DNA from: Massilia terrae
GTDB lineage: Bacteria; Pseudomonadota; Gammaproteobacteria; Burkholderiales; Burkholderiaceae_D
Direction of reading: 5' to 3'
Assembly: GCF_024753145.1 (NCBI RefSeq)
Contig: NZ_JANUGU010000002.1
Coordinates: forward strand, 558,001-622,000
DNA: 64,000 bases
The notes under the pieces are model-generated. The model was not told where the DNA came from, did not search any database, and saw nothing but the letters and a program-made list of their open reading frames with translations. Shown here in pieces: positions 36,743 to 45,631 of this stretch; within the stretch, counting starts at the first letter, position 1, and every line of letters starts with the position of its first letter. Both the position numbers and the translations under genes were made by a program.

Positions 36743-37714
36743 ATGAAGCTGTATTCCAGCGCGCCCGGCTGGGCCGAACACATGGTCGCCAATGCGCGGC
36801 CCTCGATCTCGATCAGCTCCGGCGTTTCGCGCGAGCTCAAGCCGCTGGCGTACTGGCGCGAGCTGCTCAAGCTGAAAGCGCGCGCGATGGCGCACCGGCG
36901 CGCGACCCGGCGCTGGCTGCAGCTGCTCAATTCGCACCCGGCGTTCTCGGAATACGTGCGCAACTGGCCGCGCTTCCTGTATAAGATCTACCGCCCCTAC
37001 CTGAGCGCGACCGTGCCGATGGAGGCGCGCATCTCGCTGCTGGCCTCGCACTACCAGTTCGTGTTCGAGCGCGGCCTCGGCCCGCTGCTGATGCAGGCCA
37101 GCGCCACCGGCGTGCGCCTCGCCGCCTTCGAAGGCAAGAGCGGCCTGCCTTACCAGATCACGCTGCGCGCGGTCGGCACCTGCCTGGAGCGCGAAGGCGA
37201 GATGGTGCTGCAGCTGTGGCAGGGCGACACCATGCTGTACGCGGTGGCGTTCACCTTCGGCTGGCGCGGCGAAGGCCATGCGGTCAGCATCGGCTGCATG
37301 CAGGGTGGGAAAGCCGAAGGCACGATGGACGCGATCCGCGCCGCCACGCGCGACCTGCACGGGCTGCGGCCCAAGCAGACCCTGGTCGCGCTGGTGCGCC
37401 AGCTCGGCTACGAATTCGGTTGCGGGCGAATGCTGCTGGTGTCGAATCAGAACCGCGTGGTACAGAGCGCGATGCGCAAGGGCCGCGTGCTGTCGGATTA
37501 CGATCAGGTGTGGGAAGAGATGGGCGCCCAGCGCATGGACGACGGCGACTTCTGCCTGCCGTGCGCGCCGCTGGCGGAGCTTGATCTTGAATCGATCCCG
37601 TCAAAGAAGCGGTCGGAGGCCAGGAAGCGCCATGAGCTGATGATGGCGATGGCGGCTGGGGTCAATCAGCGGATGGGGATCCGGCGCCAGCGCCTGGCGC
37701 TGGCTTCGGTCTGA
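36743..37714 (+). CDS. VirK/YbjX family protein (DUF535)
   Basis: 323 residues, all alpha/beta, no signal peptide. Matches the DUF535/VirK pattern: N-terminal YWRELLKLKARAMAHRRATRRWLQLL, FLYKIYRPYL, LASHYQFVFERGL, VAFTFGW, GCMQGGKAEGTMDAIRAATRDLHGLRPKQTLVALVRQL and MLLVSNQNRV...SDYDQVWEEMGA. In enterobacteria such genes are PhoPQ-controlled and tied to envelope/LPS stress resistance; biochemistry is unknown. Upstream repeat array suggests dedicated regulation. A 21-bp palindrome lies past the stop. Confidence 0.88.
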   Translation: MKLYSSAPGWAEHMVANARPSISISSGVSRELKPLAYWRELLKLKARAMAHRRATRRWLQLLNSHPAFSEYVRNWPRFLYKIYRPYLSATVPMEARISLLASHYQFVFERGLGPLLMQASATGVRLAAFEGKSGLPYQITLRAVGTCLEREGEMVLQLWQGDTMLYAVAFTFGWRGEGHAVSIGCMQGGKAEGTMDAIRAATRDLHGLRPKQTLVALVRQLGYEFGCGRMLLVSNQNRVVQSAMRKGRVLSDYDQVWEEMGAQRMDDGDFCLPCAPLAELDLESIPSKKRSEARKRHELMMAMAAGVNQRMGIRRQRLALASV

Positions 37715-37745
37715 GCTGCGGGCCAGATCAAACGTTCACACTGAT

Positions 37746-37791
37746 CTTGCAAAATGGGGTTCCCGCCTGCGCGGGAACCCCATTTTGCAAG
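37746..37791. repeat. Perfect 21-bp-arm palindrome (half-copy of the intergenic repeat), likely bidirectional terminator
   Basis: CTTGCAAAATGGGGTTCCCGC, 4-base loop, then its exact inverse. It is the AAAATGGGG-type arm of the repeat family folded on itself, standing between the convergent virK-like and waaF genes with TTTTG runs on both sides. Confidence 0.8.
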
Positions 37792-37799
37792 CAGACCCG

Positions 37800-38828
37800 C
37801 TACTTGAGCATCGGCCTGAGCTCTTGCCAAGCCATATCAGCTCCCAACTTTTCCATGCAATTGTGATGCCCCAGCGGGCACTCCCGCTGCTGGCACGGCG
37901 CGCACTCGATGTGCAGCCAGATCCAGCGCGCGAACTCCGACGACGGCGGCGTATGGCGCGGATCCGTCGGCCCATACAAGGCCACCAGCGGCTTGTTCAG
38001 CCCCGACGCAATGTGCATCAGCCCCGAATCATTGGTCACCACCGCATCGGCCTGCGCGATCAGCGCCGCCGCCTCATCCAGCTTGGTCGCCCCGGCCAGA
38101 TTCAGCATGTTCGACGCCGCCTCCCCGGCCGCGGCCACCACCTCGTCGCAAGTCTCGCGGTCCTTGGGCGAACCGAGCAGCGCGATCTGCGCCTGCGGAT
38201 CATCCGCCACGATCTTGCGCGCCAGCTCGCCGAAATGGCGCGGCGGCCAGCGCTTGGCGCGGCCGAATTCCGCGCCCGGCGCATACACAACCAGCTTTCG
38301 CGCGATGTCGATCCCGTGGCGCGCGCAGGTCTCCCGCACACGCTCCTCCGGCACCGCCAAACTTGGCCGTGTCACATCGCGCGGCGCCGGCAGCGATGGC
38401 GGCTGCGCCAGCGCCGCATAGAACGGCATCATCGGCCGCGCCGGCTTGTCATCGTGATGCACCACATTGAGCAGGCCATATCGCATCTCGCCCTTGTAGC
38501 CGACCCGGCGCCGGATCCCGGCCAGCCAGGGAATCAGCGCGTACTTGATCGTATTAGGCAGCACGTAGGCGTCCGCGTAGCCGCGCGCACGCAGCAGGCG
38601 CGCGTAGCGCCAGCGTTCCTTCAGCTGCAGCGCCTTGTGGCGGAACGGCGTCTCCAGCACGGTGTCCACCTCGGCCACCGCGCGCCACACCGGCGCCACC
38701 GCCGGCGGCGCCAGCACGTCGATCGGGCGTTCCGGATGCCGGGCCTTGAGCAGCGCCAGCAGCGGTTGCGCCATCACCGCGTCGCCGATCCAGTTGGGCG
38801 AAATGACGAGGGTGCGCAACTGGCTCAT
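37800..38828 (-). CDS. waaF: Lipopolysaccharide heptosyltransferase II
   Basis: 342 residues. GT9 enzyme adding the second L-glycero-D-manno-heptose to the LPS inner core. LRTLVISPNWIGDAVMAQPLLALLK at the N-terminus, GARLEFGRAKRWP-type acceptor site (YAPGAEFGRAKRWPPRHFGELAR), DAVVTNDSGLMHIASGLNKPLVALYGPTDPRHTPP nucleotide-sugar segment. Cytoplasmic face of the inner membrane. Last gene of the waaL-msbA-waaF unit, overlapping msbA by four bases. Confidence 0.93.
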   Translation of the reverse strand: MSQLRTLVISPNWIGDAVMAQPLLALLKARHPERPIDVLAPPAVAPVWRAVAEVDTVLETPFRHKALQLKERWRYARLLRARGYADAYVLPNTIKYALIPWLAGIRRRVGYKGEMRYGLLNVVHHDDKPARPMMPFYAALAQPPSLPAPRDVTRPSLAVPEERVRETCARHGIDIARKLVVYAPGAEFGRAKRWPPRHFGELARKIVADDPQAQIALLGSPKDRETCDEVVAAAGEAASNMLNLAGATKLDEAAALIAQADAVVTNDSGLMHIASGLNKPLVALYGPTDPRHTPPSSEFARWIWLHIECAPCQQRECPLGHHNCMEKLGADMAWQELRPMLK

Positions 38829-40555
38829 TTTTCGGTCACCGCGGCCGCGAACTGCAGGCGGTACAGGTTGGCGTACATGCCGTCAAAGGCCAGCAGCTCG
38901 TCGTGCGTGCCTTGCTCCACCACCCGGCCATGTTCCATGACCGCGATACTGTCGGCGCGCTCGATGGTCGACAGGCGGTGCGCGATGACGATCGTGGTGC
39001 GGCCCGCCATCAGGGTGTCGAGCGCGGCCTGCACCGCGCGTTCGGATTCGTTGTCGAGCGCCGAGGTGGCCTCGTCGAGGATGAGGATCGGCGCGTCCTT
39101 GTAGATGGCGCGCGCGATCGCGACCCGCTGGCGCTGCCCGCCCGACAGGCGCATGCCGTTCTCGCCGATCATGGTGCGCACGCCTTCCGGCAGCTTGTCC
39201 ACCACGTCCGCCAGGTGGGCGGCCCGGATCGCCGCATCCAGCCGCGCCTCGTCGATTTTCTCGACGCCGTAGGCCACGTTGGCGGCCAGCGTGTCGTCGA
39301 ACAGCACCACGTTCTGGCTCACCATCGCCAGCTGCCCGCGCAGGCTGGTCAGCGCCAGGTCGCGGTAGGGCACGCCGTCGAGCAGGATGCGCCCGGCCTC
39401 CGGCTCGTAGAAACGGGTGACGAGATTCACGAACGTGGACTTGCCGCCGCCGGACACGCCGACCAGCGCCAGCGTGGTGCCGGGCTGGATGTCGAGCGTG
39501 ACGCCGGACAGTGCCTGCGCGTGCGCGGCCGGATAGCGGAACGACACGTTCTCGAATTGCAGGTGGCCGCGCGCGCGGCCCAGCACGCGGCTGCCCGTGT
39601 CTTCCTCGACCGGCGCGTCGATCATCTCGAACACGCTTTCGGCGGCCGCGATGCCGCGCTGGATCGGGCCGTTGATCTCGGCCAGCGCCTTCATCGGCGT
39701 GAGCAGCATCAGCATCAGGGTCACGAAGTTGGTGAACTCGCCGGCCGTCATCTTCGACTGCACCGCCAGCACCACCACCACCGACAGCGCCACCGCGGTG
39801 GCGATCTGGGTCACCGGCGTGGTGGCCGCGAAGGCCACCGTCATCCGCTGCGAGAACCCAAGCAGCGCCTGGCTGCGCTGGTGGAAGCGGCGCCGCTCGT
39901 AAGCCTCGCCGGAGAATACGCGAATCACCTGGTGCCCGCGCGCGGCCTCGTCCACCACCTGGGTCATCTCGGCGGTCACGCGCTGGTTCTCGCGGTTCAG
40001 GCGGCGCAGGCGGCCGGTCGTGGTGCGCACGATCGCCGCCGTCAGCGGCAGGATGATCACCGCCACCAGGGTCAGCTTCCAGTTCAGGTACAACAGGCCC
40101 GCGATCAGGCCGATGACGACCAGCGTGTCGCGGATCGCGGCCACGAACACGGAACTGATCATGTCCACCACCTGGCGCACGTCGTTGACCACGGTGTTGA
40201 TGATGCGGCCGGTGGACTCCTCGTGGAAGCGCGCTACCGGCAGCCGCAGCAGGCGTTCGAACACCTGCGCGCGCATGTCGTTGAGCACGCGGCTGATCAC
40301 CCAGTTGTTCAGGTAGGCGGTGGCGAAGGTGCCGATGCCGCGCAGGATGAAGATCGAGACCAGCACCGCCGGGATCAGCCACAGGCTGAACGGCACCTTC
40401 TCCTTGAAGCCCTTATCCATCAGCAGCTCGAGCGCCTTGCCGAGCAGCGGCTGGGTCGCCGCGGTCAGCGCCATCGCGAGCATCGACATCAGCCCGCGCA
40501 TCTTGTATGGCTTGATGTAGCCCCACAGGCGCTTGACGATTACACTATTTTCCAA
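38825..40555 (-). CDS. msbA: Lipid A/LPS export ABC transporter MsbA
   Basis: 576 residues, typical MsbA. N-terminal six-helix exporter domain (RLWGYIKPYKMRGLMSMLAMALTAATQPLLGKALELLMDKGF) and C-terminal NBD with Walker A GVSGGGKST, signature LSGGQRQRVAIARA and Walker B ILILDEATSALD. Flips lipid A-core across the inner membrane. Lies between waaL and waaF with overlaps of 11 and 4 bases. Confidence 0.93.
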   Translation of the reverse strand: MENSVIVKRLWGYIKPYKMRGLMSMLAMALTAATQPLLGKALELLMDKGFKEKVPFSLWLIPAVLVSIFILRGIGTFATAYLNNWVISRVLNDMRAQVFERLLRLPVARFHEESTGRIINTVVNDVRQVVDMISSVFVAAIRDTLVVIGLIAGLLYLNWKLTLVAVIILPLTAAIVRTTTGRLRRLNRENQRVTAEMTQVVDEAARGHQVIRVFSGEAYERRRFHQRSQALLGFSQRMTVAFAATTPVTQIATAVALSVVVVLAVQSKMTAGEFTNFVTLMLMLLTPMKALAEINGPIQRGIAAAESVFEMIDAPVEEDTGSRVLGRARGHLQFENVSFRYPAAHAQALSGVTLDIQPGTTLALVGVSGGGKSTFVNLVTRFYEPEAGRILLDGVPYRDLALTSLRGQLAMVSQNVVLFDDTLAANVAYGVEKIDEARLDAAIRAAHLADVVDKLPEGVRTMIGENGMRLSGGQRQRVAIARAIYKDAPILILDEATSALDNESERAVQAALDTLMAGRTTIVIAHRLSTIERADSIAVMEHGRVVEQGTHDELLAFDGMYANLYRLQFAAAVTEK

Positions 40556-41789
40556 TTCGTTCCTTCTCGATCAGGCAGAAGCCCATGAGCAGAAAGACCA
40601 TGAGCGCGTAGAACAGGCTGCCTTTGACAGACCAGAAAATCACTTCGGTCAGGCCGAAGCTGAAGTAGCAGACCACCAGCAGCATGCCGGCCAGTGCCGG
40701 CGCGAACGCGCCGCCGGCGCCGCTGCGCATCGCCTTTGCGAAAAAGGCAAAGGGCGCGGCCATGATGCCGAACCAGGCCAGGAGGCCCGGCAAGCCGCCG
40801 GTCACGAGCGCCTGCAAGGCGTCATTATGCATGTGCGGCATGGTAAGCACCACCCGGTCGATTTTTCCGGCCACCGCCCACTGCGCCAGTTGGGCCTTGT
40901 ATTCGGCCGGATCGAGCCCGAACCACGGGTGCTCGGACACCAGCATGGCGGCGCCCTTCCACAGTTCGAGCCGGATGCCGACGTTGGAAAACGCGCTGCC
41001 GCCGTCCATCCAGGTGCGCACGTCGGACACGCCCTGCAGCACCCGTTCCTGCATGCCCAGCGCCGGCACGAACCACGCCACCGCGAACAGCGCGAAGCTG
41101 GCCGCCAGCAGCGCGCGCACGCGCCGGCTCGGCACCAAGTGTCCATGGCGCACGAACACCACCAGCGCCAGCGCCAGCGCGATCCAGCCGCCGCGCGTGC
41201 CGGACAGCACCGAGCCCGCCAGCCCGGCCAGCGCGCCCAGCGCCGGCCACACGGCCTGCCGCGTGCTGGAACGGAAATCGACGGCGGCCGCCAGCGCCAG
41301 CAGGGCCAGGCACAGAGACAGGTCGCCGAAGGTGATCGCGTTCAGCAGCCCGCCCGGACGCTCGATGTCCAGCACGATGCGCTGCCAGGCCACCTGCGGC
41401 AGCGCCACCAGCGCCCCGGCGATCACCCCCCACCACAGGGCGCGCCGCGAAGGCCGCGCCACCAGCACCAGCATCAGCGCGCTGATGGCGAAGAACATGC
41501 GGGCCGGCTTTTCGAGATTGGACAGCGGCGCCACCGGCCGCACCATGTAGCACAGGGCGGCGAAGGCGAAGTAGTAAAAGAATGCAAAAACGACCCACCG
41601 CACCTCGGGCCAGCTGTACCCTACCGCCGCGCGACCGCGCAGGTAGAGTGGCATGGCCGACAACAGGAACAGGAAGCTCGTGGCGCTGACGCCGAACAAA
41701 GTGACGAGGCTGAGGAACGGGAGTAAAAAGACCAGCGCGGCTGTCCAAGCCTGCAGCGGCCCCGTCGAATGCGTCAACTTATTGTTCAT
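40545..41789 (-). CDS. waaL: O-antigen ligase/polymerase family membrane protein
   Basis: 414 residues, about twelve hydrophobic helices. The Wzy_C region is visible: LLSGTRGGWIALALALVVFVRHG, then WKGAAMLVSEHPWFGLDPAEYKAQL and the periplasmic loop ending MPHMHNDALQALVTGGLPGL, where the His-Asn pattern marks O-antigen ligases. Either ligates O-antigen or another glycan to lipid A-core. Overlaps msbA by 11 bases. Divergent from the first glycosyltransferase gene. WaaL versus Wzy cannot be separated with certainty. Confidence 0.8.
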   Translation of the reverse strand: MNNKLTHSTGPLQAWTAALVFLLPFLSLVTLFGVSATSFLFLLSAMPLYLRGRAAVGYSWPEVRWVVFAFFYYFAFAALCYMVRPVAPLSNLEKPARMFFAISALMLVLVARPSRRALWWGVIAGALVALPQVAWQRIVLDIERPGGLLNAITFGDLSLCLALLALAAAVDFRSSTRQAVWPALGALAGLAGSVLSGTRGGWIALALALVVFVRHGHLVPSRRVRALLAASFALFAVAWFVPALGMQERVLQGVSDVRTWMDGGSAFSNVGIRLELWKGAAMLVSEHPWFGLDPAEYKAQLAQWAVAGKIDRVVLTMPHMHNDALQALVTGGLPGLLAWFGIMAAPFAFFAKAMRSGAGGAFAPALAGMLLVVCYFSFGLTEVIFWSVKGSLFYALMVFLLMGFCLIEKERIGK

Positions 41790-41846
41790 TCATATTTTTG
41801 TAGATATGCTTGGCGCACTGTCACTACACAATCGAAACGGCTTCAC

Positions 41847-42716
41847 ATGCATCACGCGAAAACCATCTCTGTCGTCATCACTACCTACAACCGGCCGGAC
41901 GCGCTGGCCGCGGTAGTGGAAGGATTGTTCGAGCAGGACGACAAGGGGTTCGAAATCATTATCGCTGATGATGGCTCGACTGCCAACACGCGCGACTGCA
42001 TCGCCGCCCTGGCCGCGCGCTCGACGGTGCCGCTCAAACATGTCTGGCAGCCGGACGACGGATTCCGCGCCGCGATGGCACGAAACCGTGGCACGCTTGC
42101 AGCGAACGGCGACTACATCGTGTTCCTGGATGGCGATTGCGTGCCGCAGCGCGACTTCATCGCGCGCCACCGCGCGCTGATGCAGCCTGGCTTCCTGGTG
42201 TCCGGCAGCCGCATCCTGCTGAGCCAGGCGCTCACGGCGCGCGTGCTGGCCGAACACATCGATCTTGGCAGCCTGTCGCTGGCCGACAAGCTGCGCTACC
42301 GCTTCAAGGGCGACCTCAATAAAGTGCTGCAGCTGCTGGTGCGCTGGCCCGACGCGGGCCGCGTGCGGCGGCGCTTTTCCTGGCGCCGCATCAAGAGCTG
42401 CAACCTCGGCGTCTGGCGCGCCGACCTCGAACTGGTGAACGGCTTCGACGAAAGCTTCACCGGCTGGGGACATGAAGATTCGGACCTGGTGGTGCGCCTG
42501 TTTCATGCTGGCGTGCTGCGCAAGGACGGCGCGTTTGCCACCGAGGTATTCCACCTCTGGCACCGCGAAGCCCAGCGCGACCAGGAGTCGAGCAACCGGC
42601 GCGTGGTGCTTGAACGCGCCGCCAACAAAACGACGCAAGCGGTCAAGGGACTGAAAGAACATGAACACGAATTCGCCGGCGCATCCGGTACTGTCGATTA
42701 TCGTCCCCGCCTATGA
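41847..42716 (+). CDS. Family 2 glycosyltransferase (LPS/surface glycan)
   Basis: 289 residues. GT-A fold: ISVVITTYNRPDALAAVVEGL, IIADDGST, VFLDGDCVPQRDFI (DxD-type metal site), and the late GWGHEDSDLVVRLFHAG acceptor segment typical of the galactosyl-transferase-like GT2 enzymes. Cytoplasmic. The ATG at 41847 is chosen since MHHAKTISVVITTYN starts the fold; the frame is open 26 codons earlier. It overlaps the next gene by 56 bases. Confidence 0.88.
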   Translation: MHHAKTISVVITTYNRPDALAAVVEGLFEQDDKGFEIIIADDGSTANTRDCIAALAARSTVPLKHVWQPDDGFRAAMARNRGTLAANGDYIVFLDGDCVPQRDFIARHRALMQPGFLVSGSRILLSQALTARVLAEHIDLGSLSLADKLRYRFKGDLNKVLQLLVRWPDAGRVRRRFSWRRIKSCNLGVWRADLELVNGFDESFTGWGHEDSDLVVRLFHAGVLRKDGAFATEVFHLWHREAQRDQESSNRRVVLERAANKTTQAVKGLKEHEHEFAGASGTVDYRPRL

Positions 42717-43740
42717 CGCCCAGGACTTCATCGAACCCTGCCTGAAAGCGATCGTGGCCCAGATGGGCCCGGCGCACGAGCTGCTGGTCATCGACGACGG
42801 TTCGCGCGACGCCACCGCCGCCATTGCCGACGCCATGGCGCAACGCCACCCGCAACACGCGATCCGCGTGGTGCGCCAGGCGAACCAGGGCGTGTCCGGC
42901 GCCCGCAATACCGGCTTGCAGCAAGCGCGCGGCGACTACATCGCCTTCGTCGACGCCGACGACCTCCTGCTGCCGGGATCGCTGGCGGCGCTGGGCAGCG
43001 CCATCGCCGAACACCAGCCGGACGTCATCGCCTGCGATTTCCAGTGGTGGTGCCCGAACAAGGAACGCAAGACCTGTACCGCGGAGCTGGGCTACCCGCG
43101 CGCCCAGCTGCTCACCGACGGCGACGCCATCCTCCAGACCTTCTTTTCCGACCGCCACATGTACGTGTGGGCCAACGTCATCAAGCGCGCGATCTACTTC
43201 CGCCTGCCGCAGCCGGTGTTCCCGCCGGGCCGCGTGTACGAGGACGTCGCGGTGCTGTCCTGCCTGCTGTCGCAATGCGCCAGCCTGTACCGGCTGGCGA
43301 TCCCCACCATCGCTTACCGCCAGCATCCGGCCAGCATCACCAAGTCGGTGTCGCCGCGCTGGTGCACCGACTTTGCCGCGGCGTTGCGCCAGGTGCGCAC
43401 CGCCTTTGCCCAGCGCCCGATGAGCGAGGCGCTGCGCCTGCAGATCGACGTCGCGGCCTGCTATTTCTACATCGGCATCGTCAAGAACTCCTACCAGCTG
43501 GGCTGGAGCGAAGGCCGCTGCGCGCGCGAACAGGTCAAGGCCATGTTCCTCGACAGCCTGTTCCACGCGCCGGAGCGCGTGCTGGCGGCGATGGAGCAAG
43601 GCGCCCTGCCCTCGCGCAACCGGGCCCAGGACCGCGTGGCCGCCGGCCAGGTGCGCCAGTCGCTGCGCGAAAGCTTCACCTTCGCCCTGGCCAAGGCCGC
43701 CAGCCGCAAGCTCAAGCTGTGGCAACGCATGGCGAACTAG
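42661..43740 (+). CDS. Family 2 glycosyltransferase
   Basis: 359 residues. N-terminal GT-A domain (LSIIVPAYDAQDFIEPCLKAI, LLVIDDGSRD, NQGVSGARNTGLQQARGDYIAFVDADD; the DAD is the metal motif), then a helical C-terminal half (~200-359) rich in Ala/Arg of unknown role. Likely adds a sugar to LPS core or O-antigen, as the waa genes are adjacent. Starts inside the preceding gene, so translation is probably coupled. Confidence 0.88.
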   Translation: MNTNSPAHPVLSIIVPAYDAQDFIEPCLKAIVAQMGPAHELLVIDDGSRDATAAIADAMAQRHPQHAIRVVRQANQGVSGARNTGLQQARGDYIAFVDADDLLLPGSLAALGSAIAEHQPDVIACDFQWWCPNKERKTCTAELGYPRAQLLTDGDAILQTFFSDRHMYVWANVIKRAIYFRLPQPVFPPGRVYEDVAVLSCLLSQCASLYRLAIPTIAYRQHPASITKSVSPRWCTDFAAALRQVRTAFAQRPMSEALRLQIDVAACYFYIGIVKNSYQLGWSEGRCAREQVKAMFLDSLFHAPERVLAAMEQGALPSRNRAQDRVAAGQVRQSLRESFTFALAKAASRKLKLWQRMAN

Positions 43741-43859
43741 CTGTATTGACATCAATCGTGCGCCTTGCACGTCTGGAATTCCTGATACTGGCAGGTTTGG
43801 GGCGATCGGAGCTATCGAACAGGCGTTAGCCCGGCCCGTTTTTGCTGGACAGGATTTAG

Positions 43860-45515
43860 ATGGAAGCTGTGAAGTCAAGCCTGCAATTTCTGACAGGCGG
43901 CGGGACAATGGCGGCGCGCATCGCCGCACACGACTGGTCGGCCACCCCGCTCGGGCCGATCGAGGCATGGCCGGCCTGGCTGCGCACGGCGCTGTCGATG
44001 GTACTCAACTCGCGCTTCCCCTGCTATTTCTGCTGGGGTTCGGGCTTCATCTCTTTTTACAACGATGCCTACGCGCCTATCCTGGGCGACAAGGAAGCGC
44101 TCGGGCGGCCGTTCCGCGAGGTCTGGCCCGAGGCCTGGGACACGGTCGGGCCGATCGCGCACCGCGCCTTCGCGGGCGAAGCCAGCTACGTCGAGGACCT
44201 GCCGATCGTCCTGCAGCGCCACGGTTACGCCGAGCAGACCTGGTACACCTTCTCCTACAGCCCGGTGCGCGACGAGTGCGGCGCGGTGGGAGGCATCCTG
44301 TGCACCGTGCATGAAACCACCGCCAAGGTGCAGGCGATGGCGGACTTGCGCGAGCGCGAACAGGCGCGCCTGGCCGAGGACGCGCTGCGCCAGTCGCAGA
44401 AGATGGAAGCGGTGGGCCAGCTAACCGGCGGCCTGGCGCACGACTTCAACAATATGCTGGCCGGCGTCGCCGGGCACCTGGAGCTGATGAAGCTGCGCCT
44501 GAAGATGGGCCAGACCACGGGACTGGTCGAGCGCATCGAGACCGCGCTCGGCGCGACCCGCCGCGCGGCGGCGCTGACACACCGGCTGCTGGCCTTCTCG
44601 CGCCGCCAGGCGCTCGATCCCAAGCCGACCGGCGTCAACGAACTGGTGCTGTCGATGCGCGGCCTATTGGAGCGCAGCGCAGGCCCGGCGATCCGCCTCG
44701 ACACCAGGCTTGCGCCCGAGCTGTGGCCCGTGTTCTGCGATCCTGTCCAGCTGGAGAACGCCCTGCTCAACCTGACCAACAACGCGCGCGACGCCATGCC
44801 GGACGGCGGCATCCTGCGCATCGAGACGGCCAACGCCACGCTCGACGCGGCGGCCGCAGCCCAGCATCCCGGCCTGGCGCCGGGCGAGCACGTGGTGATC
44901 ACCGTCAGCGACAGCGGCGCCGGGATGACGCCGGACGTGGTGGCGCGCGCCTTCGATCCCTTCTTCACCACCAAGCCGCTGGGCCAGGGCACCGGCCTCG
45001 GGCTGTCGATGGTGTACGGCTTCGCCACCCAGTCGCATGGCCACGTGCGCATCCAGTCCGAAGCGGGGAGCGGCACCGTGGTGCGCATCACGCTGCCGCG
45101 CTGCGCCTCGCAAGCGCGGCAAGCGCCGCCGCCTGCCGGCGATGGCGACGGCAAGGGACTGGTGATGGTGGTGGACGACGAGGACAGCATCCGCGGCGTG
45201 ATGGCCGAGGTGCTGGAAATGCATGGCTACACCGTGCAGCAGGCCGCCGACGCCCATGCCGCGCTGCGCCAGCTGCAGTGCGGCCCGGCGCCGGACCTGC
45301 TGGTGACCGACATCGGCCTGCCGGGCGGGATGAGCGGACGCCAGCTGGCCGACATCATGCGCAGCCAGCTGCCCGAATTGCCGGTGTTGCTGGTGACTGG
45401 CTACGCCGAGAGCACCGTGATGAAGAATGAATCGCTGCCGGCGCAGATGGAGCTCCTGACCAAGCCCTTCCCGATGAACGCGCTGCTGGCCAAGGTGTCG
45501 GCGCTGTCAACCTAG
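43860..45515 (+). CDS. PAS-hybrid sensor histidine kinase with receiver domain
   Basis: 551 residues, no membrane segment, so cytoplasmic. PAS-like sensor ~20-150 (NSRFPCYFCWGSGFISFYNDAYAPILGDKEALGRPFREVW), HisKA with phospho-acceptor His194 in GGLAHDFNN, HATPase with NLTNNARDAMPDGG, DSGAGMTPDVVARAFDPFFTTK and GTGLGLSMVYG, then a C-terminal receiver with phospho-acceptor Asp484 (TDIGLPGG). No cognate response regulator gene is adjacent. Signal unknown. Confidence 0.92.
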   Translation: MEAVKSSLQFLTGGGTMAARIAAHDWSATPLGPIEAWPAWLRTALSMVLNSRFPCYFCWGSGFISFYNDAYAPILGDKEALGRPFREVWPEAWDTVGPIAHRAFAGEASYVEDLPIVLQRHGYAEQTWYTFSYSPVRDECGAVGGILCTVHETTAKVQAMADLREREQARLAEDALRQSQKMEAVGQLTGGLAHDFNNMLAGVAGHLELMKLRLKMGQTTGLVERIETALGATRRAAALTHRLLAFSRRQALDPKPTGVNELVLSMRGLLERSAGPAIRLDTRLAPELWPVFCDPVQLENALLNLTNNARDAMPDGGILRIETANATLDAAAAAQHPGLAPGEHVVITVSDSGAGMTPDVVARAFDPFFTTKPLGQGTGLGLSMVYGFATQSHGHVRIQSEAGSGTVVRITLPRCASQARQAPPPAGDGDGKGLVMVVDDEDSIRGVMAEVLEMHGYTVQQAADAHAALRQLQCGPAPDLLVTDIGLPGGMSGRQLADIMRSQLPELPVLLVTGYAESTVMKNESLPAQMELLTKPFPMNALLAKVSALST

Positions 45516-45631
45516 CAATCAGCCGCACGAATAGCCGTCATCACCGCTCGAAAGCGGACAGCATCCGCTGGCCGGGCTATAGTGTCCGGTTTCCCATTGC
45601 GGTCTTCGCCGCGCCTCACCGGAAGAACAGA

